Source: Marivivens donghaensis (lineage in GTDB: Bacteria > Pseudomonadota > Alphaproteobacteria > Rhodobacterales > Rhodobacteraceae). Taken from it: DNA of 64,000 nucleotides. The notes beneath the pieces are model-generated. The model was given only the letters and a program-made list of their open reading frames with translations, had not been told where the DNA came from and made no database searches. Every line of letters begins with the position of its first letter. The stretch's first letter is position 1. The DNA lies in assembly GCF_030410045.1 (NCBI RefSeq), contig NZ_JAUFRA010000005.1:620001-684000 (forward strand), given 5' to 3'. The position numbers and the translations under genes were made by a program. This document shows, one piece after another, positions 17,822 through 26,494 of this stretch.

Positions 17822-18966
17822 GCCTTGAACCTTCCTTCGCTGACCAGCGCACGATAGGTCGACCGCATTTCACCGCGATCCACATAGCATCCGCGCAAGT
17901 ATCGGTCCCCGCTCGTCGCGGAATAGGCCGCACGACCATGCACAATACGGTGGTTATCAAAGACCATACATTCGCCGCCCTTCATCAGGAACCGCATCAT
18001 ATATTTGTCTTCCTGCAGCATTCTCCCAAAGCGGCAAAACGCAGGGTAGTAGTCGTCGAGAAGCGCCTGATCGAGATCGAAAATATCCGCCATGTGCTGG
18101 CTGATCGTGAGGCCAGAGACCTCGCCATGTTGGTCCAATTCGATCACCGTCTGACGCGACCGCGAGTCATAAGTGTCGTGTTCACAGAAGAACGGGATCG
18201 ACACTTCGGACAGGAGCTTGAACCCTTCGGGATCGCGTTTGCGGAAATCATTCGCCACGGCCACACCATCCGAATAGAGGCTCTGCCCCCCGTCCACGGT
18301 GTTCACCCGACAATGAAGGAACTGGATACCCGGCGCGAATTCTTCGGCGGGGGTGTCCGTATGCAGTTCGAGCGCCGCCGAGGTATAGGCCGTATTCGTC
18401 GGGTTGATATGGGTCTTCACGTCAAAATAGTCGCCAAAGAACGTAGGCCGCACATAGCCCATCAGCTCTGCCGTTTGAGTGAGCCCCTCGTTGCTGTCAG
18501 GCATATCGGTTACGATGGTGAAACCGTGGACCAGCATCGCCTCGATCCACGCAGCGCGCTTCGTCTTGTCAGCAACCAACTCTGGCTGGGAAAAACGCGG
18601 GACGGTCGGATAATGATCGCTATACCACGCAACCCGCGGCAAATCGGCGGGATCGTGACGCGGCTTGGCGACTTTATACGCTTCCAACCAGTCGAGAGGC
18701 ATGCGGGTCACATGATTCTCACCTGCCCAGTCGATCACCAATGCATCCCCTTCCACAGCCGCCGAGTTCGGGCGCGGCGCGGTATCGAGATGGAAAATGT
18801 CAAAGCTCCGCTCACGGGTGACCGAGCTAAACGATGATGGGCAGTTATCGCGCAGCCAGTAGTAGTTAAAATAATGCGACCCGCCGTCGGACAGGGTGAT
18901 GTGCAGACCTTTGTCACCGATTTCGGTCACATGTGGCGCGGTCATGGTTGAGCTTAGTTCGTTCAT
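17818..18966 (-). CDS. 2-oxoglutarate/Fe(II) dioxygenase of the gamma-butyrobetaine hydroxylase type
   Basis: 382-residue enzyme with the two-domain layout of gamma-butyrobetaine and trimethyllysine hydroxylases: a DUF971-like N-terminal domain, then a TauD catalytic core. Iron ligands are His202, Asp204 (LELHTDTPAEEF) and distal His343 (NHRIVHGRAAY); Arg355/Arg358 are candidates for 2-oxoglutarate binding. The N-terminal domain keeps YWLRDNCP and a downstream His85. The second and third zinc cysteines of the mammalian enzyme are replaced (NCPSSFSS). Beside a carnitine-degradation operon, hydroxylation of gamma-butyrobetaine to L-carnitine is the natural guess. Another trimethylammonium substrate is possible, given the odd aldolase-fold partner. 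Confidence 0.75.
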   Translation of the reverse strand: MNELSSTMTAPHVTEIGDKGLHITLSDGGSHYFNYYWLRDNCPSSFSSVTRERSFDIFHLDTAPRPNSAAVEGDALVIDWAGENHVTRMPLDWLEAYKVAKPRHDPADLPRVAWYSDHYPTVPRFSQPELVADKTKRAAWIEAMLVHGFTIVTDMPDSNEGLTQTAELMGYVRPTFFGDYFDVKTHINPTNTAYTSAALELHTDTPAEEFAPGIQFLHCRVNTVDGGQSLYSDGVAVANDFRKRDPEGFKLLSEVSIPFFCEHDTYDSRSRQTVIELDQHGEVSGLTISQHMADIFDLDQALLDDYYPAFCRFGRMLQEDKYMMRFLMKGGECMVFDNHRIVHGRAAYSATSGDRYLRGCYVDRGEMRSTYRALVSEGRFKA

Positions 18967-19035
18967 TGTATGGCCCCAAAAGGATGTTCGCTGAGGATAA
19001 ACGTCTCACGGGAATGACTTGCGCGATAGCTCAGT

Positions 19036-19069
19036 AAGTATAATCATTACTTAACCTTATAGTTATACT
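19036..19069. promoter_or_regulatory. Divergent promoter with LysR-type dyads
   Basis: AAGTA-N7-TACTT (19036-19052) and the longer pair AGTATAA (19037-19043) with TTATACT (19063-19069), a perfect 7-bp inverted repeat spaced by 19 nt. They lie between the dioxygenase gene (minus) and the LysR gene (plus, start 19079). TATAAT at 19039-19044 is a good -10 element for the plus strand. Position and symmetry suggest the LysR binding site; binding itself is inference. Confidence 0.55.
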
Positions 19070-19078
19070 AAGACCGCA

Positions 19079-19963
19079 ATGAATCACTTCCCCCCTCTCC
19101 GCCTCCTTGTCACCTTCGAAGCCCTATCGCGCCATGGTTCTATGCGTGATGCGGCAGCACGGCTGAACGTGACACAGCCCGCGGTTAGTCAAGCGATCAA
19201 GGCGCTCGAAGATTACATAGGGGTTAGGTTAATCGACCGATCCGTCAGGCCCTCACGCATGACCGAAGAAGGCGAACTCCTCGCCCGTGCTGTTCGTGAA
19301 GGCCTTGGGCGCATCTCTGCAACGTTAGAAGACATTCGGGCGATGCAGGCAGATGCAGACCGTCAGATCACCGTGGCCTGCACGCTCGGCGTGGCCACAT
19401 ATTGGTTAATGCCCCGCTTATCGGGCTTCTATGATCGCCATCCCGAAATCACGGTTAACGTTCAGGCACCCGCCTCCGACCTCCCCGTCCTTTCGCCCGG
19501 CGTGGACATCGCGCTGCGTTACGGCACGGGTGGCTGGCGTGAGGGCATCAATGGAAAGCTGTTCGACGAAATCGTGTGCCCTGTTGGTTCACCTGAACTG
19601 GTCGCGCGGTTGATGACTGACGGGCTTAACCTAGACACCGCGCCCCTGATCCATGTGCGCAATCCGCACAACCAACACTGGGCGGGATGGGAGGATTACC
19701 TTGCCGCCAAAGGGATCGCCCGCCCGCGCAGCAGCGGTCAGAGTTTCAACAACTATGTGCAAGCCATGCAGGCCGTAATCGACGGACGCGGGCTGATGCT
19801 CGGCTGGCGGTCGATCACCGAACGCGCCGTCCTCGAGGGCACCCTGACTGAATGGCCGAACGGCGCGCACGACCTAGGCACGGCCTATTACATCTCAACG
19901 GGCGTTGATCCGTCGAAAGATGCGCTACTGTTCACCCGTTGGCTGCGCGAAGTGGCCGCATAG
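19079..19963 (+). CDS. LysR family transcriptional regulator
   Basis: 294-residue regulator. The N-terminal winged helix-turn-helix (SMRDAAARLNVTQPAVSQAIKALE) occupies residues 20-45. A LysR substrate-binding domain follows, of the GcvA-like kind common in Rhodobacterales. It is divergent from the dioxygenase/aldolase-fold operon, with dyads in the 112-bp shared promoter, so it probably controls that operon. It is convergent with the ABC ATPase gene, with 2 bp between the stops. The inducer would be the dioxygenase substrate or product. Confidence 0.88.
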   Translation: MNHFPPLRLLVTFEALSRHGSMRDAAARLNVTQPAVSQAIKALEDYIGVRLIDRSVRPSRMTEEGELLARAVREGLGRISATLEDIRAMQADADRQITVACTLGVATYWLMPRLSGFYDRHPEITVNVQAPASDLPVLSPGVDIALRYGTGGWREGINGKLFDEIVCPVGSPELVARLMTDGLNLDTAPLIHVRNPHNQHWAGWEDYLAAKGIARPRSSGQSFNNYVQAMQAVIDGRGLMLGWRSITERAVLEGTLTEWPNGAHDLGTAYYISTGVDPSKDALLFTRWLREVAA

Positions 19964-19965
19964 GG

Positions 19966-21588
19966 TTATTCCGCAGCCGTCCCCATCACCTCTTCCATCC
20001 AGCCCATGCGTAGTTCGGGCACAGATTTCAGCAGCATATCGGTGTAGTCATCGAACGGCGGGGCGAGGACTTCGGACTTTTTGCCATATCGGACAAGTTT
20101 TCCGAGGTGCATCACCGCAATCGTGTCCGCAATCGCCCGAACAGTCGCAATGTCATGAGTGATGAACATGTAAGACACCTGTTCACGCTCTTGCAGATCT
20201 GCGAGCAGCTTCAGGATGCCTTCAGCGACCAAGGGGTCGAGCGCGCTCGTCACCTCGTCACAAATGATCAGCTTGGGCTTTGCGGCAAGCGCTCGCGCGA
20301 TACACACTCGCTGCTTTTGACCGCCCGACAATTCCGCTGGATACCGATCAATAAACTTTTCACCCAGTTCAATTTCACCGAGCAGTTCAACCACGCGATT
20401 GCGTAACTCTTTGCCCTTCATGCCGAAATAGAACTGCAAGGGTCGCCCGATGATCGTTCCAACAGTCTGACGCGGGTTCATCGCGACATCAGCCATCTGG
20501 TAGATCATCTGCAATTCACGCAAGTCGTCCCGCGAGCGGGATTTTTGGTCGGGCGTCAACTGCCGACCATCAAACACCATTTGCCCCGCGCTCAATGGCA
20601 AGAGCCCCGTGATCACCCGTGCCAAGGTCGATTTGCCCGAGCCAGACTCCCCCACGACAGCAAGGGTCGTCCCCGGCTGGATTGCCACGTTGATGTTCGA
20701 CAACACATCGCGCGTCATTCCGCGATAATTGGCACGCAGTCCTTTGACTTCGAGGATCGGCGGAAGGTCCGTGTTCTTTTCCTCATGATCCTTGGCAACC
20801 ACGGACACCAGCGCCTGAGTGTACTCTTCTTTGGGTGCCGTGATGATCTGTTCGGCTGTGCCATATTCGACCGTCTTACCGTGACGCAGAACCATGATGT
20901 TATCGGCGATCTGCGCAACAACAGCGAGGTCGTGGGTGATATAAAGCGCGGCCACCCCCTGATCTCGAATGGCCGCCTTGATCGCTGCCAAAACACCAAG
21001 CTGGGTCGTCACGTCGAGCGCCGTCGTCGGTTCGTCAAAAATCACCAAATCGGGCTGAGGACAGAGCGCCATTGCCGTCATCGCCCGCTGCAACTGGCCG
21101 CCCGAAACTTGGTGCGGATAACGGTTCCCAAAGTTTTCGGGTTCGGGCAGACCCAGTTTACGGAATAGATCGACAGCGCGTTTTTCGGCCTCTGCCTTCG
21201 TTGCGCGGCCATGCGTGACGGCGGCCTCTGTCACTTGCTCCATCAACCGTTTTGCGGGGTTAAAGGCCGCCGCTGCCGATTGCGCGACATAGGTGACTTC
21301 GGCACCACGCAGCGACCGCAACACACGGCCACGGGCCTTGCGGATTTCACGGTTATTCAGGTGGATCTTCCCACCCGAAAGCTCGATCCCGCCGCGACCA
21401 TAGGCCATCGCAGAGAGGCCAATGGTCGATTTACCTGCCCCCGATTCACCGATCAGGCCCAGCACTTTGCCCTTTTCGAGCGTGAGGGACACACCATCGA
21501 CGATCGTGATCCGACGCGGCGCTTCACCCGGCGGATAAGCGGTGGCTTCGATCGTTAGGTTGTCGATCTGGAGAAGTGGCTTATCCAT
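19966..21588 (-). CDS. ABC transporter, fused two-domain ATP-binding protein (dipeptide/PAAT-like type)
   Basis: 540 residues made of two complete nucleotide-binding domains fused in tandem, as in DppD-DppF fusions. The first Walker A is GESGAGKST (47-55) with the signature VSGGQLQR near 164. The second Walker A is GESGSGKST near 311-320 with the signature LSGGQKQR. It energises the importer encoded by the three genes upstream, overlapping the preceding permease by 8 bp. Peptide/nickel-type importers also carry quaternary amines and opines. Its place at the end of the carnitine operon suggests uptake of carnitine, gamma-butyrobetaine or a conjugate. Confidence 0.93.
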   Translation of the reverse strand: MDKPLLQIDNLTIEATAYPPGEAPRRITIVDGVSLTLEKGKVLGLIGESGAGKSTIGLSAMAYGRGGIELSGGKIHLNNREIRKARGRVLRSLRGAEVTYVAQSAAAAFNPAKRLMEQVTEAAVTHGRATKAEAEKRAVDLFRKLGLPEPENFGNRYPHQVSGGQLQRAMTAMALCPQPDLVIFDEPTTALDVTTQLGVLAAIKAAIRDQGVAALYITHDLAVVAQIADNIMVLRHGKTVEYGTAEQIITAPKEEYTQALVSVVAKDHEEKNTDLPPILEVKGLRANYRGMTRDVLSNINVAIQPGTTLAVVGESGSGKSTLARVITGLLPLSAGQMVFDGRQLTPDQKSRSRDDLRELQMIYQMADVAMNPRQTVGTIIGRPLQFYFGMKGKELRNRVVELLGEIELGEKFIDRYPAELSGGQKQRVCIARALAAKPKLIICDEVTSALDPLVAEGILKLLADLQEREQVSYMFITHDIATVRAIADTIAVMHLGKLVRYGKKSEVLAPPFDDYTDMLLKSVPELRMGWMEEVMGTAAE

Positions 21589-22399
21589 TGCGGCCCCCTT
21601 TCAACGATGATGTGCGGTCGAGCACCCAATCCGCCACGAGGTTGACGCTGATCGACAGCGCAGCGATTGCAATCGCGGGCAACAACGCTGCAGGGATACC
21701 GTAAACAATCCCGTCTTTGTTCTCTTTCACGATACCGCCCCAGTCTGCATTTGGTGGCTGCACGCCAAGGCCAAGGAACGACAGCGTCGACACAAAGAGC
21801 ACCATGAAGATAAAGCGCATCCCCGCTTCGGCTACCAACGGTGACAGCGCGTTAGGCAGGATTTCACGGAAAATGATCCATGCGCGGCCTTCACCGCGGA
21901 GCTGGGCCGCTTCTACAAAGTCCATGACTGCAATGTCGCTGGCAACAGCGCGGGACAAACGGAACACCCGCGTCGAATCCAAAAGCCCCATAACAAGGAT
22001 CAGCACGGGGATGGTCACGGGCATAACCGACAGGACCACCAGCGCAAAAATCAGGGTCGGGATCGCCATGATCAGATCGACAAAGCGCGACAGAAGTTGA
22101 TCAATCCAACCACCCACAACGGCAGCAAACAGACCTAGGACAGACCCAGTGACAAAGCTCACGACAGTCGCAGCAATCGCAACAAGGATCGTCGTGCGGC
22201 CGCCCCAAATGAGGCGCGACAACAGATCACGTCCGATATTGTCAGTGCCAAGCCAAAACTCGGATGACGCAGGTTCCCAAACATCGCCTACGATCTCGCT
22301 TAGCCCATAAGGCGCGATGATGGGGGCCGCGATGGCGGAGAGGATGAAAAGACCTGTGATGAACAGCCCGATCAGGGCCGGAATGGGAACACGTCTCAT
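21581..22399 (-). CDS. ABC transporter permease (DppC-like)
   Basis: 272-residue inner-membrane permease with an N-terminal transmembrane helix and the DppC signature WLGTDNIGRDLLSRLIWGGR after a short periplasmic segment. Five further helices follow, with the EAA loop (EAAQLRGEGRAWIIFREILPN). It starts within the stop of the preceding permease (ATGA) and overlaps the ATPase gene by 8 bp. It forms the channel with the DppB-like partner. Confidence 0.93.
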   Translation of the reverse strand: MRRVPIPALIGLFITGLFILSAIAAPIIAPYGLSEIVGDVWEPASSEFWLGTDNIGRDLLSRLIWGGRTTILVAIAATVVSFVTGSVLGLFAAVVGGWIDQLLSRFVDLIMAIPTLIFALVVLSVMPVTIPVLILVMGLLDSTRVFRLSRAVASDIAVMDFVEAAQLRGEGRAWIIFREILPNALSPLVAEAGMRFIFMVLFVSTLSFLGLGVQPPNADWGGIVKENKDGIVYGIPAALLPAIAIAALSISVNLVADWVLDRTSSLKGGRNG

Positions 22400-23355
22400 T
22401 TCGGGTGCCTCAATCTTGGGTTCGCGAGGATCGAAACGATGTCAGCAAACATGTTCAGGAAGATGTAGACCGCCGCAAAGATCAGACCGCAGGCTTGCAC
22501 AACGGGCACGTCACGTTTGGCCACGTGATCGACCAGATACTGGCCCATACCGGGGTAGACAAAGACCACCTCGACCACGACTACACCCACGACGAGGTAT
22601 GCCATGTTGAGCATCACGACGTTCACAATCGGCGCGATGGAGTTCGGGAAGGCATGGCGCCAGATTACCGACGACCGACGGATGCCTTTGAGCTCTGCCG
22701 TTTCGATGTAGGCCGACTGCATCACGTTCAACAGCGCTGCCCGCGTCATCCGCATCATGTGCGCCAGAACCACCATTACAAGGACGGCAATCGGCAGTGA
22801 AATCGCATGCAATTTATCGAGCATGCTCATCCGATCATTGAGCATCGCAACAGACGGCGCCCAGCCGAGTTGCACAGCGACGTAATACATCAGGATGTAG
22901 CTCATCATGAACTCTGGCACCGAAATCGCCGAGAGTGTCACCGCAGAGATCAATTTGTCAGGCCAACGGCCCCGATAAAGAACAGAAATAAGACCCAAAG
23001 TGATCGCCAATGGCACCGAAATAATCGCGGCCCATGCCGCAAGGAAAAGCGTATTTCCCATGCGATCCGCAATCGACTGACCGATATCACGGCCATTGGT
23101 AAGTGACGTTCCCAGATCACCCTGCAAAACACCGCCCAGCCACGACATATACCGTTGATAGGCAGGAATGTTCAGGCCCAACTCTTCGCGCAGGTTGGCG
23201 AGGGATTCAGGCGTTGCAGATTGACCAAGGATCGCTTGGGCGACATCACCCGGCAGAATTTGCGTGCCGAGAAAAATCATAATCGAAACGAAAAAGATGA
23301 GAACGAGGCCCAGCGAAATTCGCTGGACCAAGAGTTTTAATACAAGTGCGTTCAT
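22396..23355 (-). CDS. ABC transporter permease (DppB-like)
   Basis: 319-residue permease of the DppB type. The N-terminal helix is followed by the family stretch LGQSATPESLANLREELGLN, then by the transmembrane domain with the EAA loop (ELKGIRRSSVIWRHAFPNSI). It starts 10 bp after the binding-protein gene and overlaps the next permease by 4 bp, so all four transporter genes are one unit. Confidence 0.93.
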   Translation of the reverse strand: MNALVLKLLVQRISLGLVLIFFVSIMIFLGTQILPGDVAQAILGQSATPESLANLREELGLNIPAYQRYMSWLGGVLQGDLGTSLTNGRDIGQSIADRMGNTLFLAAWAAIISVPLAITLGLISVLYRGRWPDKLISAVTLSAISVPEFMMSYILMYYVAVQLGWAPSVAMLNDRMSMLDKLHAISLPIAVLVMVVLAHMMRMTRAALLNVMQSAYIETAELKGIRRSSVIWRHAFPNSIAPIVNVVMLNMAYLVVGVVVVEVVFVYPGMGQYLVDHVAKRDVPVVQACGLIFAAVYIFLNMFADIVSILANPRLRHPK

Positions 23356-23365
23356 ACCGCCGGCC

Positions 23366-24955
23366 TCAGGCCAGCCAGCACTTGGCCGGAGCCAAACCGT
23401 TCATGACTTCCCAGACGCCGTTTTCTTCCCAGCCCTGAACTTGATCGCTGACGCCTTCGACAAAGTCGTTGAACATCGGACAGATCAGGCCGCCTTCGTC
23501 TGCAAGGATGTCTGCCATTTCGCGGTAGAGCTGCTTGCGACGACCTTCGTCAAGTTCACCTTTGGCTTCAAAGAGTTTCGCGTCAAATGCTTCGCTCTTA
23601 AAGCGGGTGTCGTTCCAGTCTGCGGTCGACAGGTAAGCGGTCGAATACATCTGGTCCTGAACAGGACGGCCACCCCAGTAGGATGCGCAGAACGGCTGAA
23701 CGTTCCAAACTTCAGACCAGTAGCCATCGTTCGGCTCGCGGCTGATTTCCAGCGGGATACCACAGGCACGTGCGCTTTCTTGGAACAGTTGCGCTGCGTC
23801 AACTGCGCCCGGGAAGGCACCTTCAGCAACGCGCAGGACGATCGGGCTGCCATCGTGACCCGATTTTTCGTAGTATTCACGCGCCAGTTCAGGGTTGTAT
23901 TCGCGCTGCGGACGGGTGTCGTCGAACAGCGGGTATGCTGCGTTGATCGGAATATCGTTACCGATCGAGCCGTAGCCCTGAAGGATCTTCTCAACCATTT
24001 CACCACGGTTGATCGCATATTTCAGCGCCATCCGCAGATCTGGGTTATCGAACGGTGCGGTGTCACAGTGCATGATGAACACGTAGTGACCACGGCCCGA
24101 CACGTTCTTAACCGAGATACCCGGTGCGCGGTTCAACAGAGCCGCAACTTTCGGTGCCACGCCGTTCACGATGTGAACCTGACCAGACTGCAGGGCCGCG
24201 TTACGGGCGGTTGCGTCGTTGATCACAGCGAATTCAACACCGTCAAAGTGACCGCGGCTGCTATCCCAGTAATCCGCGAATTTTTCAAAGGTGTAGCGCA
24301 CGCCCGGCTCCACCTCGACCACGCGATACGGACCAGTGCCGATACCTGCGCCTGGATTGTCACGGCCACCGTTCGGCTGGATCACGAGGTGATAGTCCGA
24401 CATCAGGAACGGAAGGTCAGCGTTTGCATCGGTCAGTTCGACGATGAAGTTGTCACCATCGACGCTCATGTTCGCGATGCCCTTCATGATGCCCAGAGCA
24501 CCGGACTGCGCGTTCTCATCCGAGTGACGCAGCATGGTTTCCATGACGTCGTTCGCGGTCATCTCAGAGCCGTCATGGAACTTTACGCCCTGACGGATTT
24601 TGAAGGTCCATGTTTTCGCATCGGGGCTGGAGAACACGTCGGTCGCCAGACGCATATCGAGCGAACCATCGCCGTTTACGTCGAGAAGCGTTTCACCAAA
24701 GGTGCGCATCGCATGGAACGATACCTGTGCGAGCGACAGCGCTGGATCGAGGGAGTCGGTGCTTTCACCACCGCCAAGACCCATCTTCAGGATGCCGCCT
24801 TTTACTGGTTCGCTTGCCAGTGCCGCACGGAACGGCATTGCGCCCCCGATCAAAGCACCAAAGCCGAGCGCACTGGCTCGGCCCAACAATTGACGGCGTG
24901 ACAGTCCATTGCTGCTGAAACGCTGATAAGTCGAAGTCTTTTTCTGGTCAGTCAT
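23366..24955 (-). CDS. ABC transporter substrate-binding protein (SBP family 5), Tat-exported
   Basis: 529-residue periplasmic binding protein of the peptide/opine/nickel family. It has a twin-arginine signal (LSRRQLLGRASALGFG, Arg20-Arg21) with likely cleavage after the Ala-rich stretch near residue 47. Family hallmarks are DSLDPALS near the N-terminus of the mature protein, the conserved FKIRQGVKFHDGSEMTA, and GTGPYRV. The start has a good ribosome-binding site (AGGGAA). It follows the carnitine dehydrogenase fusion gene across a hairpin-containing spacer. Substrate is inferred only from context: carnitine, gamma-butyrobetaine or an acyl or peptide conjugate. Confidence 0.9.
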   Translation of the reverse strand: MTDQKKTSTYQRFSSNGLSRRQLLGRASALGFGALIGGAMPFRAALASEPVKGGILKMGLGGGESTDSLDPALSLAQVSFHAMRTFGETLLDVNGDGSLDMRLATDVFSSPDAKTWTFKIRQGVKFHDGSEMTANDVMETMLRHSDENAQSGALGIMKGIANMSVDGDNFIVELTDANADLPFLMSDYHLVIQPNGGRDNPGAGIGTGPYRVVEVEPGVRYTFEKFADYWDSSRGHFDGVEFAVINDATARNAALQSGQVHIVNGVAPKVAALLNRAPGISVKNVSGRGHYVFIMHCDTAPFDNPDLRMALKYAINRGEMVEKILQGYGSIGNDIPINAAYPLFDDTRPQREYNPELAREYYEKSGHDGSPIVLRVAEGAFPGAVDAAQLFQESARACGIPLEISREPNDGYWSEVWNVQPFCASYWGGRPVQDQMYSTAYLSTADWNDTRFKSEAFDAKLFEAKGELDEGRRKQLYREMADILADEGGLICPMFNDFVEGVSDQVQGWEENGVWEVMNGLAPAKCWLA

Positions 24956-24991
24956 TTCTAGTTCCCTGTTGTTGGTTAGACCATTTTTCGT

Positions 24992-25030
24992 CCCCGTTTT
25001 CGGGGTATTAATGGGCCCCGATTTTTCGGG
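24992..25030 (-). promoter_or_regulatory. Hairpins in the spacer between the carnitine dehydrogenase fusion and the transporter genes
   Basis: CCCCG-TTTT-CGGGG at 24992-25005 and CCCG-N6-CGGG at 25017-25030 lie in the 96-bp spacer. On the minus-strand RNA the second extends with flanking GGG/CCC. Neither has a proper U-tract. They look more like processing or mRNA-stability elements within one operon than like a full terminator. Confidence 0.4.
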
Positions 25031-25051
25031 ACCCTAATCTGAAATCGGCAC

Positions 25052-26494
25052 CTACCCCGCTGCGCGCGGCTGACCGACATATCGCCCAACACCCTCCGTT
25101 TGGTATGCTGCATGGCTTTGCGCCAAATCGGCAAGCTTTTTTGCAACCTCGGGTTTTGGTTCGCAGGTTCGGCGGGCGTTTAAATCGGTGTGAAGAAGAA
25201 GGGTTTCCACAGTCGCGGAGAGTGTTCCATCCGACCGCCATAGGCGATGGAACAGATGCATCTTCTTGCCTTCACCGCTTAAAACCTGCGTCGTGATCGT
25301 CAACTGATCACCTGCGTGGACCTCGTCTAAGTATCGAATGTGACTTTCAACGGTAAAGTAACTTAGACCAGAAGCGACGTATTGAGCATCAGCACCGACC
25401 AATTCCATCAACCTATCAGTCGCAAGAGACGCTGCCTCTAGGTAATGTGTTTCGTTCATGTGGCCGTTGTAATCCGTCCAGCTGGTCGGAACTTGGCGAC
25501 GCACAGTAACGGGGAGCCCATCCTTTTCTTCGGTTAAATCCAGAGAGGATTCATGGGTTTTGACCACTCCACCCGCGCCCGAACCCGTCCGTTTCAGCGC
25601 CCGCACCATGCCGACGATGTTGTCATCGCGCAGACGTTCTAATTCACGGATCGACATATGGCCGGATTGCGCATCCGATTGACCCGCGATCAGATCGACA
25701 AGCTCTTCCGTAAACTCAGGCACATCCATCAGTTTCGTCCACGGCCACGACAGGCACGGTCCGAACTGCGCCATGAAGTGCTTCATGCCAGCTTCGCCGC
25801 CCGCAATGCGGTAGGTTTCAAACAGGCCCATTTGTGCCCAGCGGATGCCAAAGGCCATGCGGATGGCTTCGTCGATTTCCGCGGTGGTCGCGACACCGTC
25901 TTGGACCAGCCAAAGGCTCTCGCGCCAAACCGCTTCGAGCAAACGATCCGCGATATGCGCGTCGATTTCCTTGCGGACAATGAGCGGGAACATCCCGATA
26001 CTTTTGAGCGTTTCAGCGGCGGCGGCGGTGCGTTCAGGCGCGCCGACCAGTTCGACCAACGGCAAAAGGTAAACAGGATTGAACGGGTGCGCGACGACAG
26101 CGCGTGCGCCTTTTTCGTTCAGTTCGGACGGTTTGAACCCAGAGGTTGACGACCCAATGATCGCACCTTCGGGTGCCGTTTGCGATAGAGAGCCCAGCAC
26201 CTTGTGCTTTAAGTCCAAGCGCTCCGGAACACTTTCTTGCACCCAGTCCACATCCGATACAGCGTCGCCCATATCGTCGCAAAAGGTCAGCGTTCCCTCG
26301 GCGGGCAACGCCCGATCATAGAGCGCCGGCAGCGCACGACGTGCGTTCGCAATCACCTCTCCGATCTTACGTTCAGCCTCGGGATCGGGGTCAAAGACAT
26401 TGACGTCCCATCCATTCAGCAAAAACCTCGCCGCCCAACCGCCGCCGATGACACCACCACCAATGACGGCGGCCTTTTTACGTTTCGCGATCAT
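25052..26494 (-). CDS. Fused L-carnitine 3-dehydrogenase and betainyl-CoA thioesterase
   Basis: 480-residue bifunctional protein. Residues 1 to about 320 form a 3-hydroxyacyl-CoA-dehydrogenase-like carnitine dehydrogenase, with Rossmann motif GGGVIGGGW at 12-20 and VQESVPERLDLKHKVL. It oxidises L-carnitine to 3-dehydrocarnitine with NAD+. From about residue 330 comes a 4-hydroxybenzoyl-CoA-type hot-dog thioesterase with the active-site stretch TDYNGHMNETHY near 342, fitting hydrolysis of betainyl-CoA to glycine betaine. In Pseudomonas these are separate genes, cdhA and cdhB. It overlaps cdhC by 4 bp (ATGA), as expected for consecutive pathway steps. Confidence 0.88.
   Translation of the reverse strand: MIAKRKKAAVIGGGVIGGGWAARFLLNGWDVNVFDPDPEAERKIGEVIANARRALPALYDRALPAEGTLTFCDDMGDAVSDVDWVQESVPERLDLKHKVLGSLSQTAPEGAIIGSSTSGFKPSELNEKGARAVVAHPFNPVYLLPLVELVGAPERTAAAAETLKSIGMFPLIVRKEIDAHIADRLLEAVWRESLWLVQDGVATTAEIDEAIRMAFGIRWAQMGLFETYRIAGGEAGMKHFMAQFGPCLSWPWTKLMDVPEFTEELVDLIAGQSDAQSGHMSIRELERLRDDNIVGMVRALKRTGSGAGGVVKTHESSLDLTEEKDGLPVTVRRQVPTSWTDYNGHMNETHYLEAASLATDRLMELVGADAQYVASGLSYFTVESHIRYLDEVHAGDQLTITTQVLSGEGKKMHLFHRLWRSDGTLSATVETLLLHTDLNARRTCEPKPEVAKKLADLAQSHAAYQTEGVGRYVGQPRAAG

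Noticed and set aside
17818..18966. Firm naming of the dioxygenase as gamma-butyrobetaine hydroxylase
   Set aside because: Two zinc cysteines are missing and its coupled partner is unexplained; related enzymes act on other trimethylammonium compounds.
23264..24901. 545-codon open frame antisense to the family-5 binding protein gene
   Set aside because: Codon-bias shadow of the real gene, which has a Tat signal and family motifs.
24992..25030. A full terminator separating the carnitine enzymes from the ABC transporter
   Set aside because: Stems are short and lack a U-tract on the minus strand; same orientation and 96-bp spacing favour one operon.
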